DNA of 63,069 nucleotides from an uncultured Prevotellaceae bacterium (GCA_902768785.1 CACXMM010000024.1:1-63069), one strand, 5' to 3'; positions 34,067-43,865 are shown, counted from the first letter of the stretch. The notes: generated by a model not told the origin, from the sequence alone. Program-made: numbers and translations.

Positions 34067-35986
34067 TTATTCGAATACCAGATGACAGCCGTCAACTGTC
34101 ATGTGCATATCGAGATTGTCTCCATCAATTGGTGCGATACCGATATAATCCTGCGTGTAGATCTGGCCATCGGTACCAATCATGACAATCTTGACATCAG
34201 CAGAGCCGCCCTTGTTGGTTACGGAAACTGTCACCAGGGCACCGTCCATAGCCTTGAGCCAAGCACCCCAGTCAGCCTGTCCACCACTCAGCGTACAAGC
34301 GCCATAGCTGTCACCCCAACCATAGTTGTCGGCGCGTACCACAGCATACTCGGTATCATCCTCGCGGGTGAGCACAACACAGAAGTTATTCCAGTTGTTG
34401 GCACCGTTGGTGTAATTGACGAAGCGCTGAGTGACAGTCCTTCCTACAGGCACGTTGAGGTCATCGGAGTGAGCACCCCAGAAGCCGGTAGAGTTATCCT
34501 CGGCACCAATCACTTCTGTAAACTCGATATGGCTGTTGTCAACAGTGATATTGAAATAGCAGTTGTTCGGATCAACACCATTGATGCCCTTATAGACCTG
34601 TGTATAGACGGTACCGCTGGCACCCTCCATCACAGCCTCGATGTCGGCTGTACCGTTACCATTATTGGTCACGATAAGGTCAACCTTGGCACCATCCATA
34701 TCCTTGAGCCATGCAGCCCAGTCACCCTGAGTACCTTCATGAACACAAGCATCATAGCCTGTTCCCCAACCATAGTTATCGGCACGTACCACAGCATACT
34801 CGGTAGAACCGTCAGCATTACAGAGTACCACGCAGAAGTTGTTCCAGTTGCTGGCTCCACTGGTGTAGTTGGTGAATGGCATCACAAAGCTCTCACCCGG
34901 GTTCACCTTGATATTGTCAGAGTGAGCACCCCAGAAAGGTGTTGAGTTATCCGCAGCACCGACACAGGTGAACATCTTGTCAACCACCTCGAAGGAAGCA
35001 GAGGCAATCACAGGCTGGGCAGCGCCTTCACCCTTATAGGTCTTGTTATAGACTGCGACGAGTGTCTTTGTGCCAAGCGTTTCGACATCGGGAATAGCCT
35101 GGAATGTCAAATCCTTAGCCGTTACATCCTTCGATACACCTGTCTCGAAATGTACGGTAGCAGTGACATTGGCAAGGGCATCAGCCAATAAGGTACCCTG
35201 CAAGATCTTGCGAGGCACACCCTTCAGTTCCATTGACAGCGGCTGCTTGTCCTCAGCAGAGGTAAATCCACCAATCGGTTCGATGGTAGAACCGAGGAAG
35301 TTGATGAATGATCCCTCAGGAACGAGGAAGCAGCGGATATTGGTATTGGATGCATCGGCATTGAGGTTTGCCAGAGGTGACTTCTGAGTATAGGTCTTGG
35401 TCACGGTACCATTCGTCATTGTGACAATCAGTCCACCCTCAGTGCGGTCAACAGTCAGCGTCACCTTACCACCCAGTTTATCCACACCCGTATCAGTGTC
35501 GGTATCGAAGGTGAGTGTACTTTCTACCAGACTGCGGTCGATAAGATCACCCCATTCGGAGTTACCACTGGGCTGGTTATCATATCGGATAGCACCATAC
35601 TCCTTGTAGTTAGCAGCACCACGATCCTCATCATTACAGATGATCATGGCAAAGTTCTTATACGTATTCGAAGCATTCGGGTTAATGTTCAGGTTGAACT
35701 GAGCAACCCATTTCTGACCTTCGGGAATCTGATAGTATTTGGAGAACACTGCCCACCAGCCTGTGGTATAATCAGTGGCACCAACGGTATATACATCCTC
35801 CTCCAGACCTTCGATTACATCACTACCCTGATTGGCAGCCCTGGCAGCAGCAATAGAGTCTGCCCTTGAAGTAAGCCAATCGGGAGAATTAATACCGAAC
35901 AGATCGCCTCCCTCACAGCTCGTCAGCGACAACAGCCCAAGAGCTGCTGCACAGAAAGCGGTTGTTATTTTATTGAGATGTCTCAT
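34067..35986 (-). CDS. Surface glycan-binding lipoprotein with repeated beta-sandwich modules
   Basis: 639-residue lipoprotein (LTSCEGGD). It holds three related modules: A at about 66-245, B at about 339-490 and C at about 494-639. An Ig-like domain (about 250-335, PLSMELKGVPRKILQGT) sits between A and B. B and C are very similar (FWGAHSD, NNWNNFCVVL and EYAVVRADNYGWG in both); A is a more distant version (WWAVFSKYY, AIRYDN). Position after susD and before GH43 genes marks it as the surface glycan-binding protein of the PUL. The modules are probably carbohydrate-binding, but I do not recognise a named family. Confidence 0.8.
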   Translation of the reverse strand: MRHLNKITTAFCAAALGLLSLTSCEGGDLFGINSPDWLTSRADSIAAARAANQGSDVIEGLEEDVYTVGATDYTTGWWAVFSKYYQIPEGQKWVAQFNLNINPNASNTYKNFAMIICNDEDRGAANYKEYGAIRYDNQPSGNSEWGDLIDRSLVESTLTFDTDTDTGVDKLGGKVTLTVDRTEGGLIVTMTNGTVTKTYTQKSPLANLNADASNTNIRCFLVPEGSFINFLGSTIEPIGGFTSAEDKQPLSMELKGVPRKILQGTLLADALANVTATVHFETGVSKDVTAKDLTFQAIPDVETLGTKTLVAVYNKTYKGEGAAQPVIASASFEVVDKMFTCVGAADNSTPFWGAHSDNIKVNPGESFVMPFTNYTSGASNWNNFCVVLCNADGSTEYAVVRADNYGWGTGYDACVHEGTQGDWAAWLKDMDGAKVDLIVTNNGNGTADIEAVMEGASGTVYTQVYKGINGVDPNNCYFNITVDNSHIEFTEVIGAEDNSTGFWGAHSDDLNVPVGRTVTQRFVNYTNGANNWNNFCVVLTREDDTEYAVVRADNYGWGDSYGACTLSGGQADWGAWLKAMDGALVTVSVTNKGGSADVKIVMIGTDGQIYTQDYIGIAPIDGDNLDMHMTVDGCHLVFE

Positions 35987-36032
35987 AATCTTCTATTTAT
36001 TACATTATTTCTTTTTCACTCATTGATCATTC

Positions 36033-37820
36033 TTAGTAGTTGACTACAGGATGTATCGTCCAACCATTGCCTGTGAAGTACTCAGCATTGCTGGTACTGT
36101 TGTTAGCAGAGTTACCCACAAGGTTGGGATTATCGTTCAATGTTCCCTGGAAGATGGGGAAGAACTCATGACCTGGTACATAGTTGTCGTAAGAGCTCTT
36201 GCTGCATGAACCATAAGAAACAGCATCTTTCGGAGTAAAGGTAACCACGCCGTCCCTATAGTTGGGCTTGGTCCAGAAATTAACAGCTGCATGCTCCTTC
36301 AACTGCTGCAGACGCTCTGCACTGTAGAAGAATCCCCAGCGGAGGAGGTCGAAGCCACGACCGAACTCGCAACCGAACTCCTTCGGGCGCTCCACATTGG
36401 CAATCTGCTCAAACAGCTTGTCCTTGGAATTGAAATCAGCGAGTTTCAAGCCAGCCAGACCTGCACGGTTACGTACCTGATTGATCCAGTCGATAGCCTG
36501 CTGGGTAGGACCGTTCAGTTCATTCTCACACTCAGCAGCACGGAGAAGGACATCACTATAGCGCATCATACGGAGGTTGATACCGCAGTGCAAACCTGTA
36601 ACCACCTTGTCATAGATACCAGTTCGCAGGTTGGTATTCTTTGCCACTGGTAAGCCACCATAGTTGTTGTTGGTCACCAAGGGGATGTCATCATTACCCC
36701 AGTCATCGCTCTGTGGAATTGTGTAGCATACATTACCATACTCAAATCCGTCCCACTCGGGCTCGTAGGTACCGATGGTCCAATAGAGGCGTGGATCAAG
36801 AGTACCACTGACAGTACGCTCAGCCTTGAACAGGTTATAAAGCCAAGGAGAAGCAGAGAGGTCTGCCCAACCACCGCAGTCACCAGGACCAAAGTTACTC
36901 TCGATAGCAGAACCCTGTGTGGCATTCGGACTGGTATTCACCGGTGTCCACTCATCGTCAACGCCCTGTGAACCATAGTCTAGGAACTGGATCTCAAAAA
37001 GGCTCTCATCATTGTTCTCAAAAGCAGAACCCTCACGGAAGTTGTCTCCATAGTTTGCCATCAGCTTATAGGTACCATACTGTCCGTTGATGATAGCTCT
37101 CAGTACGGTGAGGGCCTCACTGTACTTGTGGCGCATCATCAGGGCACGGGCATAGTAGCCAGCGGCAGAACCACTGGTAGCACGACCTTTGGCCCACTCG
37201 CCACCGGCATCACGTGTAGGCAGCAGTGTCATAGCCTCTGCAAAATCTTTCTCCACCTGATCCCATACCTCATCGTAAGTGTTGTTGGAACCATAGAGTC
37301 CATTGAGCGTAGAATAAGTATTATAATCAGTGATCAGAATAGGATTCTGATAATATCCTGCCAAGTTGTAGTAACCCAGACCACGAAGGAAGAGCATCTG
37401 TCCCTTGATTCGCTTCATCTGCTCAGAGAGCGCGCTGTTGTCCTCGCCACAGCGAGAGAGCGTGTAGTTGCATACGTTGATGGTGTAGTACCAGTCGCGC
37501 CATGACCACTGACCGATTTCGTCGGTAAATGCCACATTGAGGTCATCGAAAGGCATATACCAGACCTGTGAGGAGTTCCATACCTCATCACCACGGCATA
37601 CATCGAGCATATAGCCGACACGGGCGTATGTGCCTTCCATACGGATATGGTTGTAAGCAGCAATCACGTTCTCCTCCAATGCATCGACATCAGAACCGAA
37701 AGTGGCTGCCGTCTGCTGGTTAGGATTGGTCACGTCCAACTTGTCATCGCACGAGGTCAGCGTGCTAAGACCCAACAGAATTGCTAAAGAAATTCTATAT
37801 AATTTCATAATCTTCTTCAT
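36033..37820 (-). CDS. SusD-family nutrient-binding lipoprotein (arabinan PUL)
   Basis: 595-residue SusD homologue. Lipoprotein signal (LSTLTSC) and the alpha-helical TPR core are visible, with family landmarks MKRIKGQMLFLRGLGYYNLA and a RYSDVLLRAAECENEL segment before the C-terminus. It forms the lid of the SusC transporter and delivers oligosaccharide to it. Start MKKIMKLYRIS lies 16 bases after the susC stop; an open frame further upstream overlaps susC and has no signal peptide. Substrate is inferred as arabinan from the two GH43 enzymes downstream. Confidence 0.93.
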   Translation of the reverse strand: MKKIMKLYRISLAILLGLSTLTSCDDKLDVTNPNQQTAATFGSDVDALEENVIAAYNHIRMEGTYARVGYMLDVCRGDEVWNSSQVWYMPFDDLNVAFTDEIGQWSWRDWYYTINVCNYTLSRCGEDNSALSEQMKRIKGQMLFLRGLGYYNLAGYYQNPILITDYNTYSTLNGLYGSNNTYDEVWDQVEKDFAEAMTLLPTRDAGGEWAKGRATSGSAAGYYARALMMRHKYSEALTVLRAIINGQYGTYKLMANYGDNFREGSAFENNDESLFEIQFLDYGSQGVDDEWTPVNTSPNATQGSAIESNFGPGDCGGWADLSASPWLYNLFKAERTVSGTLDPRLYWTIGTYEPEWDGFEYGNVCYTIPQSDDWGNDDIPLVTNNNYGGLPVAKNTNLRTGIYDKVVTGLHCGINLRMMRYSDVLLRAAECENELNGPTQQAIDWINQVRNRAGLAGLKLADFNSKDKLFEQIANVERPKEFGCEFGRGFDLLRWGFFYSAERLQQLKEHAAVNFWTKPNYRDGVVTFTPKDAVSYGSCSKSSYDNYVPGHEFFPIFQGTLNDNPNLVGNSANNSTSNAEYFTGNGWTIHPVVNY

Positions 37821-37836
37821 TTTTATGGATGATACA

Positions 37837-40800
37837 TTAGAAGGTGAAGTTGAGTCCTGCCATGAAGCTACGCGGTGTGGGGTACGAGCAGTAGTTGTAA
37901 CCCGGAGTGAACGTGCCGCCGGCATAGTCAACATTGTAGCCATGATAGCCAGTGAAAGTAAAGATGTTCTGAGCCGACACATAGATGCGGACACCACTTA
38001 CGTAGTTGCCGAACCACTTGTCGGGCAAGTTACAGCCAAGCTCAATATTGGCGATCTTCCAATAAGCGGCATTCTGGATCTGACGGTCGCAGAAGAGGTC
38101 GTTCCATGCCAAAGAGGCATTGTTGGCCAAATAGGTACGGGGAATGCTCGATGTGTAAGTTGAGCCATCCCACTGGTTAGCCTTGAGCAGATCAACATTC
38201 TTGTTTCCATAGCCGTAACTTGAGTTCATGGTGTTGTAGAGATAATCGGTTACATGGTAGCCAAGGGCACCGAAGGTAGAGATACTCAAATCGAACATCT
38301 TGTACTCCAAGTGTGCACTCAATCCAAAATTCACCTTAGGCAGACCACTGCCGAGAACGGTCTGGTCATCAGCATTGATCTGGCCATCACCGTTTACATC
38401 ACGATAGTAGCAGTCACCCACCTGTGCACCAGCCTGATACTCATCAAAGCCCTTAGACTGTGCGAGGGCATTCAGTTCATCAAGCTGTGACTGGGTGCGG
38501 ATAATGCCTTGGTAGTCCCATCCATAGAACTTACCCACTTCCTTACCGACTTCTGTGATATATGCGCCAGTAATGTATTTATCTGTTCCAAAACCAAGAG
38601 AGGTCACCTTGTTCTTTAATGTACTCAAGTTGGCACTGATCTCATGTTTCAGAGCGTGGTCACGGTTACGATAGGTAAGAGAGAACTCAAGACCGCTGTT
38701 CTCCAGAGAGGCAGCATTCATCGTCACTGTCGTGTTGGCAACACCAGCACTGGCAGGAACGGGCACGGCATAGAGCAGGTCGATAGACTTGTTCTTGTAC
38801 CACTCTGCCGTGAACTCAATACGGTTGTTGAAGAAAGCAAGGTCGAGACCCACATTATAAGTCTTTCTCTTCTCCCATGCAAGGTTCTCATTCACGAAGT
38901 TAGAAACTGCCGATCCCGTGATGGGCTGGTTGCCGAAGCTATAGGTCATGTTGTTACGAGCCATCGTAGCCTGAATGGCATAGTCACCCACGGAAGCTTC
39001 ATTACCTAACTCACCATAGCTGGCACGAAGCTTGAACAGGTTCACAATGTTACGATCGATGGGGAAGAAACTTTCCCTGTCGAAACGCCAACCCAGAGAA
39101 ACAGAAGTGAAGGTATCCCAACGGTCAGATGGTGTCAGACGAGAACTACCATCACGACGAACGATACCAGAAAGCAGATACTTACCATCATAGTCGTAGT
39201 TCAAACGGGCGAGGTAAGATGCCAGAGAGTGCTTGTACTCGAATGAATTAGCATCGCGTGTAGCTGCATTCTGAAGCTGCAGGAAGTAAGGCTCATTGAG
39301 GTTAACAGCCCAGGCAGTCAACGTGGATGTGTTTTCCTCCTCGTAGGTTTGACCTACCACGAGGTTAATATGGTGCAGACCTATGTTGCCATCGTAAGTC
39401 AGCGTGTTCTCAATCAAGGCATCAGTATATTTACGATGACCTTTGGTCAGACGCTCATTTTCCTTGGCGAGATATACACGGTTACTCTGTACCCATGCCG
39501 GGATCCATGTTCTGTCGTTGGCACTTGTCATACTATATGACAGGTTGATTCTATAGGTAAGATTGTGGTTCTTGCTCTTGAGACCAATCATATCCAGCAG
39601 GTCAACATCAGCAGAGGCCGTACCTACGAAACGGTCAACAACCGTGTTACGTGACAAGAGGTTGTTAACGAGCAACGGGTTCATGGCAGAGATATCACCA
39701 TGCACGGTATCGTAATACACTCCGTAGCCGTAAGCATCATATTTCCATCCACTGGCAGAACCTACCTTGTCATCAAGAACCCAAGTAGAGTTATCATAAG
39801 CCTTGATGGTAGGCTGCATGTTAAGCACACCAGCTAACACGTTACCCAGGTTACCATAGAGACCCTGAATATACTCATTGGCATTTGAAATAGACTGTGA
39901 GTTCTGATTAGAGTGTGAATAGACGAGACTTGTGCGGAACTTGATGAACTTAGCGTCCATGGTGTTGTTCACACGAGCTGTATAACGTCTGAAGTCAGGA
40001 CCAGTACCTTCGATTGTACCTTTCTGGTCATAGAAGTCAAGACCAATATTATAAGTATTATTTGCGCCACCGCCGCTGAGGTTCACGTTGTGATTCTGAC
40101 GGATACCTGTTTTGAAAGCCTCCTTGAACCAGTCTGTGTTGGTATTGTCTTGGAAGTGGTATTTGCCATCGCTGCCAAGGCTATAGCCTCCAGGAAGCGG
40201 AGTGCCTGAATTGGCTGCTGCAATTCCAAGATAGTTGCTATACTGGTCAGCATTCATCAGGTCGTATTTGTCATTCGACACCATATCAACACCGAAGTAG
40301 CCTTTGTAATCTACTTTCAGCGGCTGATCTTTTTTACCTCCTTTGGTTGTAATGATAACCACACCGTTAGCGGCACGAGAACCGTAGATGGCACCTGCAG
40401 AAGCATCCTTCAGCACCTGAATCGTCTCAATGTCATTAGGAGAGAAGTCGCGGATTGTTGTACCCATAGGTACACCGTCGATCACATAGAGAGGAGCTTG
40501 GTTTCCATTTAAGGTACCGATACCACGGATACGCACCATCGGATCTGCACCTGGCTGACCATCAGAAGTGATGGAAACACCAGCCACCTTACCTTCAAGC
40601 ATGGTAGAGATGTTTGAATTGGAAGTACGCTTCAGTTCATCAGCATTCACAATACTTACAGAACCAGTCAGGTCGGCTTTCTTCTGTGTACCATAACCTA
40701 CCACAACCACCTGATCAAGGAGCTGGGAGTCAGACTCCATCGTGATTGTTTCGATGACAGCACGTCCGCGTACGGCAATCTCACGATCTTTGAAACCCAC

Positions 40801-41055
40801 ATAGCTCACCACAAGTGTAGCGTTTGCCGGAGCATCTAACTGGAAATTACCATCAAAATCGGTCACAACTCCAGTTTGGGCACCTTTCACCCGAATCGTT
40901 GCTCCAATGAGCGGCTGACCTTCTTGGTCAACAACCTGGCCGCTGACCTTAATGGTCTGCTGAACCACTGACGCCATCGCAGGAGCCGGATAGAGCGAAA
41001 GACCGCCCATGATTCCCATCAATAGCATCACAGAGAATAATACATTCTTTCTCAT
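37837..41055 (-). CDS. SusC-family TonB-dependent transporter (arabinan PUL)
   Basis: 1072-residue outer-membrane receptor. A signal peptide (about 1-29) is followed by a carboxypeptidase-like regulatory domain (VSGQVVDQEGQPLIGATIRVKG), the SusC-type plug (DQVVVVGYGTQKKADLTGSV, MLEGKVAGVSI, PLYVIDGVP) and a 22-strand barrel ending in LNFTF. It imports oligosaccharides with SusD using TonB energy. First gene of the unit susC-susD-SGBP-GH43-GH43. No regulator of hybrid two-component type is in the window, so its control is unknown. Promoter at 41140-41170. Confidence 0.95.
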   Translation of the reverse strand: MRKNVLFSVMLLMGIMGGLSLYPAPAMASVVQQTIKVSGQVVDQEGQPLIGATIRVKGAQTGVVTDFDGNFQLDAPANATLVVSYVGFKDREIAVRGRAVIETITMESDSQLLDQVVVVGYGTQKKADLTGSVSIVNADELKRTSNSNISTMLEGKVAGVSITSDGQPGADPMVRIRGIGTLNGNQAPLYVIDGVPMGTTIRDFSPNDIETIQVLKDASAGAIYGSRAANGVVIITTKGGKKDQPLKVDYKGYFGVDMVSNDKYDLMNADQYSNYLGIAAANSGTPLPGGYSLGSDGKYHFQDNTNTDWFKEAFKTGIRQNHNVNLSGGGANNTYNIGLDFYDQKGTIEGTGPDFRRYTARVNNTMDAKFIKFRTSLVYSHSNQNSQSISNANEYIQGLYGNLGNVLAGVLNMQPTIKAYDNSTWVLDDKVGSASGWKYDAYGYGVYYDTVHGDISAMNPLLVNNLLSRNTVVDRFVGTASADVDLLDMIGLKSKNHNLTYRINLSYSMTSANDRTWIPAWVQSNRVYLAKENERLTKGHRKYTDALIENTLTYDGNIGLHHINLVVGQTYEEENTSTLTAWAVNLNEPYFLQLQNAATRDANSFEYKHSLASYLARLNYDYDGKYLLSGIVRRDGSSRLTPSDRWDTFTSVSLGWRFDRESFFPIDRNIVNLFKLRASYGELGNEASVGDYAIQATMARNNMTYSFGNQPITGSAVSNFVNENLAWEKRKTYNVGLDLAFFNNRIEFTAEWYKNKSIDLLYAVPVPASAGVANTTVTMNAASLENSGLEFSLTYRNRDHALKHEISANLSTLKNKVTSLGFGTDKYITGAYITEVGKEVGKFYGWDYQGIIRTQSQLDELNALAQSKGFDEYQAGAQVGDCYYRDVNGDGQINADDQTVLGSGLPKVNFGLSAHLEYKMFDLSISTFGALGYHVTDYLYNTMNSSYGYGNKNVDLLKANQWDGSTYTSSIPRTYLANNASLAWNDLFCDRQIQNAAYWKIANIELGCNLPDKWFGNYVSGVRIYVSAQNIFTFTGYHGYNVDYAGGTFTPGYNYCSYPTPRSFMAGLNFTF

Positions 41056-41139
41056 TGTTAATAGCTTTTAAGTTTTTAAAAATTGATATTATTAGTAAAT
41101 TAATTTCTTGATTTGTTGTTAGTTTTACACTTATATGCC

Positions 41140-41170
41140 GCAAAACTACTAAATAAAATTTAAACCGCAA
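41140..41170 (-). promoter_or_regulatory. Promoter of the arabinan-PUL susC
   Basis: Minus strand TTG (41168-41170), a 19-base spacer and TAGTTTTGC (41140-41148), about 85 bases upstream of the ATG. The -33 lies inside one arm of the inverted repeat 41161-41198. Confidence 0.68.
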
Positions 41171-41198
41171 GACTTTTTCTCAAAAATCTTGCGGTTTA
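41161..41198 (-). terminator. Perfect 12-bp inverted repeat; terminator or operator
   Basis: TAAACCGCAAGA and TCTTGCGGTTTA with a 14-base centre of T-run and A-run that can extend the stem. On the minus strand it follows the MFS gene and is followed by TTTTATTT, so it can terminate that unit. It also overlaps the -33 of the susC promoter, so a regulatory role is possible. Confidence 0.6.
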
Positions 41199-41222
41199 TA
41201 TGCAATAATTGTGCTATGTTTA

Positions 41223-42563
41223 CTATTTTTTACCTTTTATAACAAAAACACAGGCCGATCCGATTAAAAAGCTGACACCTGCAACAATCATCATGGTTGA
41301 TTGATGACTACCCACCAACGAGAGGATAGTACCCCCGCAAATGGCCGCAATAATCTGCGGCACACAAATGGTTCCGTTGAACAAACCAAGGTAAGCACCC
41401 ATGTGCCCGTATCCCTGCAAGGCATTCGTCACAAAAGTGAACGGCATCGCCAGCATGGCAGCCCATCCGCAGCCAATCAATAAAAACGGCAGGATCTGTC
41501 CGTACATATTCGGGATAAAGGGTATCAGTACGAAACCCAACCCACCCAGAATCAGACTCACGCTATAAGCCAGTTTCGTATTGCTGAACCGTGGCAGCAT
41601 GGCAGCCCACACCACAGAGCCCATTGCCTGGATAGCATAGAGCACACCCGTCCAATTGGCCGCCTCCTGATAAGCCGTCGTTGTAGGATCGGTTGTACCC
41701 CACACCGTCTCGGATACTGCATCTACGACATAGGTCCACATATACAGCATACCTGCCCAGCAGAAGAACTGTACCAATCCCACTTTCCAGAACGTGGAGG
41801 GAGCGTTCTTCAGAAGTGTGATCCACGACCCACTCCCACCTTCCGTTGCAGAAGTGGCTGTGCTCACTTCCCCTTGAGTGGAATGATTGGTGGCTCCATT
41901 ATATTCTGCATATTCCTGAGGAGGCCATTCCTTCACCTTCAAGGTAGTATAGATCACGCAGAGGATTAATATGGCCGCACCCATGTAGAACGACCAGATA
42001 ACAGAATCGGGCACTACGCCCTCAGGGGCCACATTCTTCAATCCGATCCAAGTGAAAACGAACGGGAACAGGAAACCCACCACCGAACCCGCATTGCACA
42101 GGAACGACTGGATGGAATAGGCTTTTGCTTTCTGCTCCTCGTTCACCATGTCACCCACCAGCATCTTGAAGGGCTGCATGGCCATATTGATACTGGTATC
42201 GAGCAGCATCAGCATCAACAAGCCAAAAATCATGACAGCAGAGATGCCAAGGCCCAATGATCCGGAATTCGGCAACAGACACATCACGGCAACAGCCACG
42301 GCGGCCCCTATAAATAAATAAGGTATGCGTCGTCCCCATCTGCACCACGTTCTGTCAGACAGGGTACCCACGATGGGCTGCACAAGAATACCCATCAAAG
42401 GAGGCAGAATCCAGAAGAAGCTCAGCGAATGAGGATCAGCGCCTAAGGTTCTGAATATTCGCGAAATGTTCGCACTCTGCAAGGCATACGCTATCTGTAC
42501 GCCAAAGAACCCAAAGCTCAGGTTCCACAGTGCCCAGAAGTTTAAATTCGGTTTTGTTTTCAT
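41223..42563 (-). CDS. MFS sugar transporter, SLC45-like
   Basis: 446-residue inner-membrane permease with about twelve membrane segments. The N-terminus FWALWNLSFGFFGVQIAYALQ and the loop motif GTLSDRTWCRWGRRIPY match the SLC45-like/GPH-type sugar transporters found beside starch-type PULs. It probably brings maltose or malto-oligosaccharides into the cytoplasm. It is downstream of lacI on the same strand. I start it at MKTKPNLNFW as in homologues; an ATG overlapping the lacI stop (42596) would add eleven residues and allow coupled translation. Confidence 0.87.
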   Translation of the reverse strand: MKTKPNLNFWALWNLSFGFFGVQIAYALQSANISRIFRTLGADPHSLSFFWILPPLMGILVQPIVGTLSDRTWCRWGRRIPYLFIGAAVAVAVMCLLPNSGSLGLGISAVMIFGLLMLMLLDTSINMAMQPFKMLVGDMVNEEQKAKAYSIQSFLCNAGSVVGFLFPFVFTWIGLKNVAPEGVVPDSVIWSFYMGAAILILCVIYTTLKVKEWPPQEYAEYNGATNHSTQGEVSTATSATEGGSGSWITLLKNAPSTFWKVGLVQFFCWAGMLYMWTYVVDAVSETVWGTTDPTTTAYQEAANWTGVLYAIQAMGSVVWAAMLPRFSNTKLAYSVSLILGGLGFVLIPFIPNMYGQILPFLLIGCGWAAMLAMPFTFVTNALQGYGHMGAYLGLFNGTICVPQIIAAICGGTILSLVGSHQSTMMIVAGVSFLIGSACVFVIKGKK

Positions 42564-42592
42564 TGCTATTTCGTTTTTATTATCATTATTCA

Positions 42593-43618
42593 TCATCGCG
42601 TAGTGCCACGGATCACCAAACGTGTCCGTACCACCTTCTTGTCCACCTTGTCCATCGGTGAGATACCTTCTACATGGTTCACCAAGATATCCACTGCTTC
42701 CTCCCCGACCATGTGCCCACGTTGCTCAACAGTGGTGAGCATAGGATCACAGGCAATGGCCCTTTCTCCATTGGTGAATCCACAGATGCAGATATCCTGC
42801 GGCACATTGAATCCCATCCGCTTAGCTGTGTAGAGAATTCCAATGGCTGTATCGTCATTCACAGCAAAGAACGCGTCGGGACGGTCTTCCCGCAAGAGGA
42901 TCTCCGGCGTTATCTTCTCGGCCTCCGCCCGGTTGTCACAGATGAGCCGCAGACTGTCATCCGGAGTCAGTCCGTGCTTCAGCATGGCATCATGATAGCC
43001 GTTATACCTGTTCTTGGAAATCTCCAGCTGCATCGGCGACCCATAGAAAGCGATGCGCTTGCATCCTGTCTGTATCAGATGTGTCACCGCAGTAAAGGCG
43101 CCCATGTAATCATCCACCACCACCCTATTGGTGTTGATGCCCGTGCAAATACGATCATAGAACACCAAGGGCACATGATTGTTCATCAGCTTCAGGAAAT
43201 GGTCGTAACGGGCAGTATCCTTCGCCTGTGAGACAATCACGCCACAGACGCGGTTCTCCATGAACGACTCGCAGATGCGCACCTCACGGTCATAGCTTTC
43301 TTCACTCTGCGCCACCATGATCCGATAGCCCCGCACACTGGCCTGCTCCTCGATGCCCGAGAGGATCGTGGAAAAATAGTAATGTGCTATCTGGGGAATG
43401 ATCACGCCGATGATCTTCGGTGGAGCCACTTTACTGCGTCTCAACGATTCCGCCAGGAAGTTAGGATAGAAATTATGTTCGCGAGCGTATGTCTTAATAC
43501 GTTCTCGTTGCTGCTCACTGATGCGAGGACTATCCTTTAACGCCCGTGAGACAGTAGCCACAGAAACACCCAATTCCTGTGCTATATCCTTCATTGTTAT
43601 CGTTGAATGATCATTCAT
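42593..43618 (-). CDS. LacI-family transcriptional regulator
   Basis: 341 residues. LacI helix-turn-helix at about 8-28 (TMKDIAQELGVSVATVSRALKDS) is followed by the hinge region and a periplasmic-binding-protein-like sensor domain (GVIIPQIAHYYFSTILSGIEEQA onward; DDTAIGILYTAKRMG). It probably responds to an alpha-glucan-derived sugar and controls the divergent susCDEF genes and its own lacI-MFS unit. A perfect LacI-type palindrome lies in the divergent gap at 43707-43720. Confidence 0.92.
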   Translation of the reverse strand: MNDHSTITMKDIAQELGVSVATVSRALKDSPRISEQQRERIKTYAREHNFYPNFLAESLRRSKVAPPKIIGVIIPQIAHYYFSTILSGIEEQASVRGYRIMVAQSEESYDREVRICESFMENRVCGVIVSQAKDTARYDHFLKLMNNHVPLVFYDRICTGINTNRVVVDDYMGAFTAVTHLIQTGCKRIAFYGSPMQLEISKNRYNGYHDAMLKHGLTPDDSLRLICDNRAEAEKITPEILLREDRPDAFFAVNDDTAIGILYTAKRMGFNVPQDICICGFTNGERAIACDPMLTTVEQRGHMVGEEAVDILVNHVEGISPMDKVDKKVVRTRLVIRGTTR

Positions 43619-43642
43619 AGGCGGTGGTTAAAATATCACTGT

Positions 43643-43651
43643 GCAAAGTTA
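43643..43651 (-). promoter_or_regulatory. Predicted -7 element (TAACTTTGC) of lacI
   Basis: TAnnTTTGC on the minus strand, 24 bases upstream of the lacI start. The -33 is weak. Confidence 0.6.
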
Positions 43652-43706
43652 TGCAAAAGTTCAACACAATCATCCGCTGGCAAAATTAATAATAATGTTT
43701 GAGAAA

Positions 43707-43720
43707 TGCAAACGTTTGCA
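43707..43720. promoter_or_regulatory. LacI-family operator palindrome TGCAAACGTTTGCA
   Basis: Perfect 14-bp palindrome with a central CG, the classical LacI/PurR operator form. Its centre is 62.5 bp from the first base of both divergent -7 elements (43651 and 43776). That is upstream of each promoter and not over it, so activation is at least as likely as repression. Confidence 0.82.
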
Positions 43721-43775
43721 CATTGCAATCACTTGATTTATCTCAATTTTTCATACATCGTAACAAAACTAATCT

Positions 43776-43784
43776 TAAATTTGC
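43776..43784 (+). promoter_or_regulatory. Predicted -7 element (TAAATTTGC) of the alpha-glucan PUL
   Basis: TAnnTTTGC, 81 bases before the susC start. No -33 TTG is evident, consistent with activator dependence. Confidence 0.6.
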
Positions 43785-43865
43785 AGTCGGAAAGCAAGAC
43801 TATCAAAAGTTTTGTCAACGATTTAACAAGAAATTCATTATACTAACTTTAAACAATAACAAAAG

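Noticed and set aside
34082-34945. 287-codon plus-strand frame opposite the surface-binding lipoprotein gene
   Set aside because: It repeats only because the modules on the real strand repeat, and it has no recognisable protein features.
37821-37997. N-terminal extension of the SusD homologue
   Set aside because: It overlaps the end of susC and would bury the lipoprotein signal that begins at MKKIMKLYRIS.
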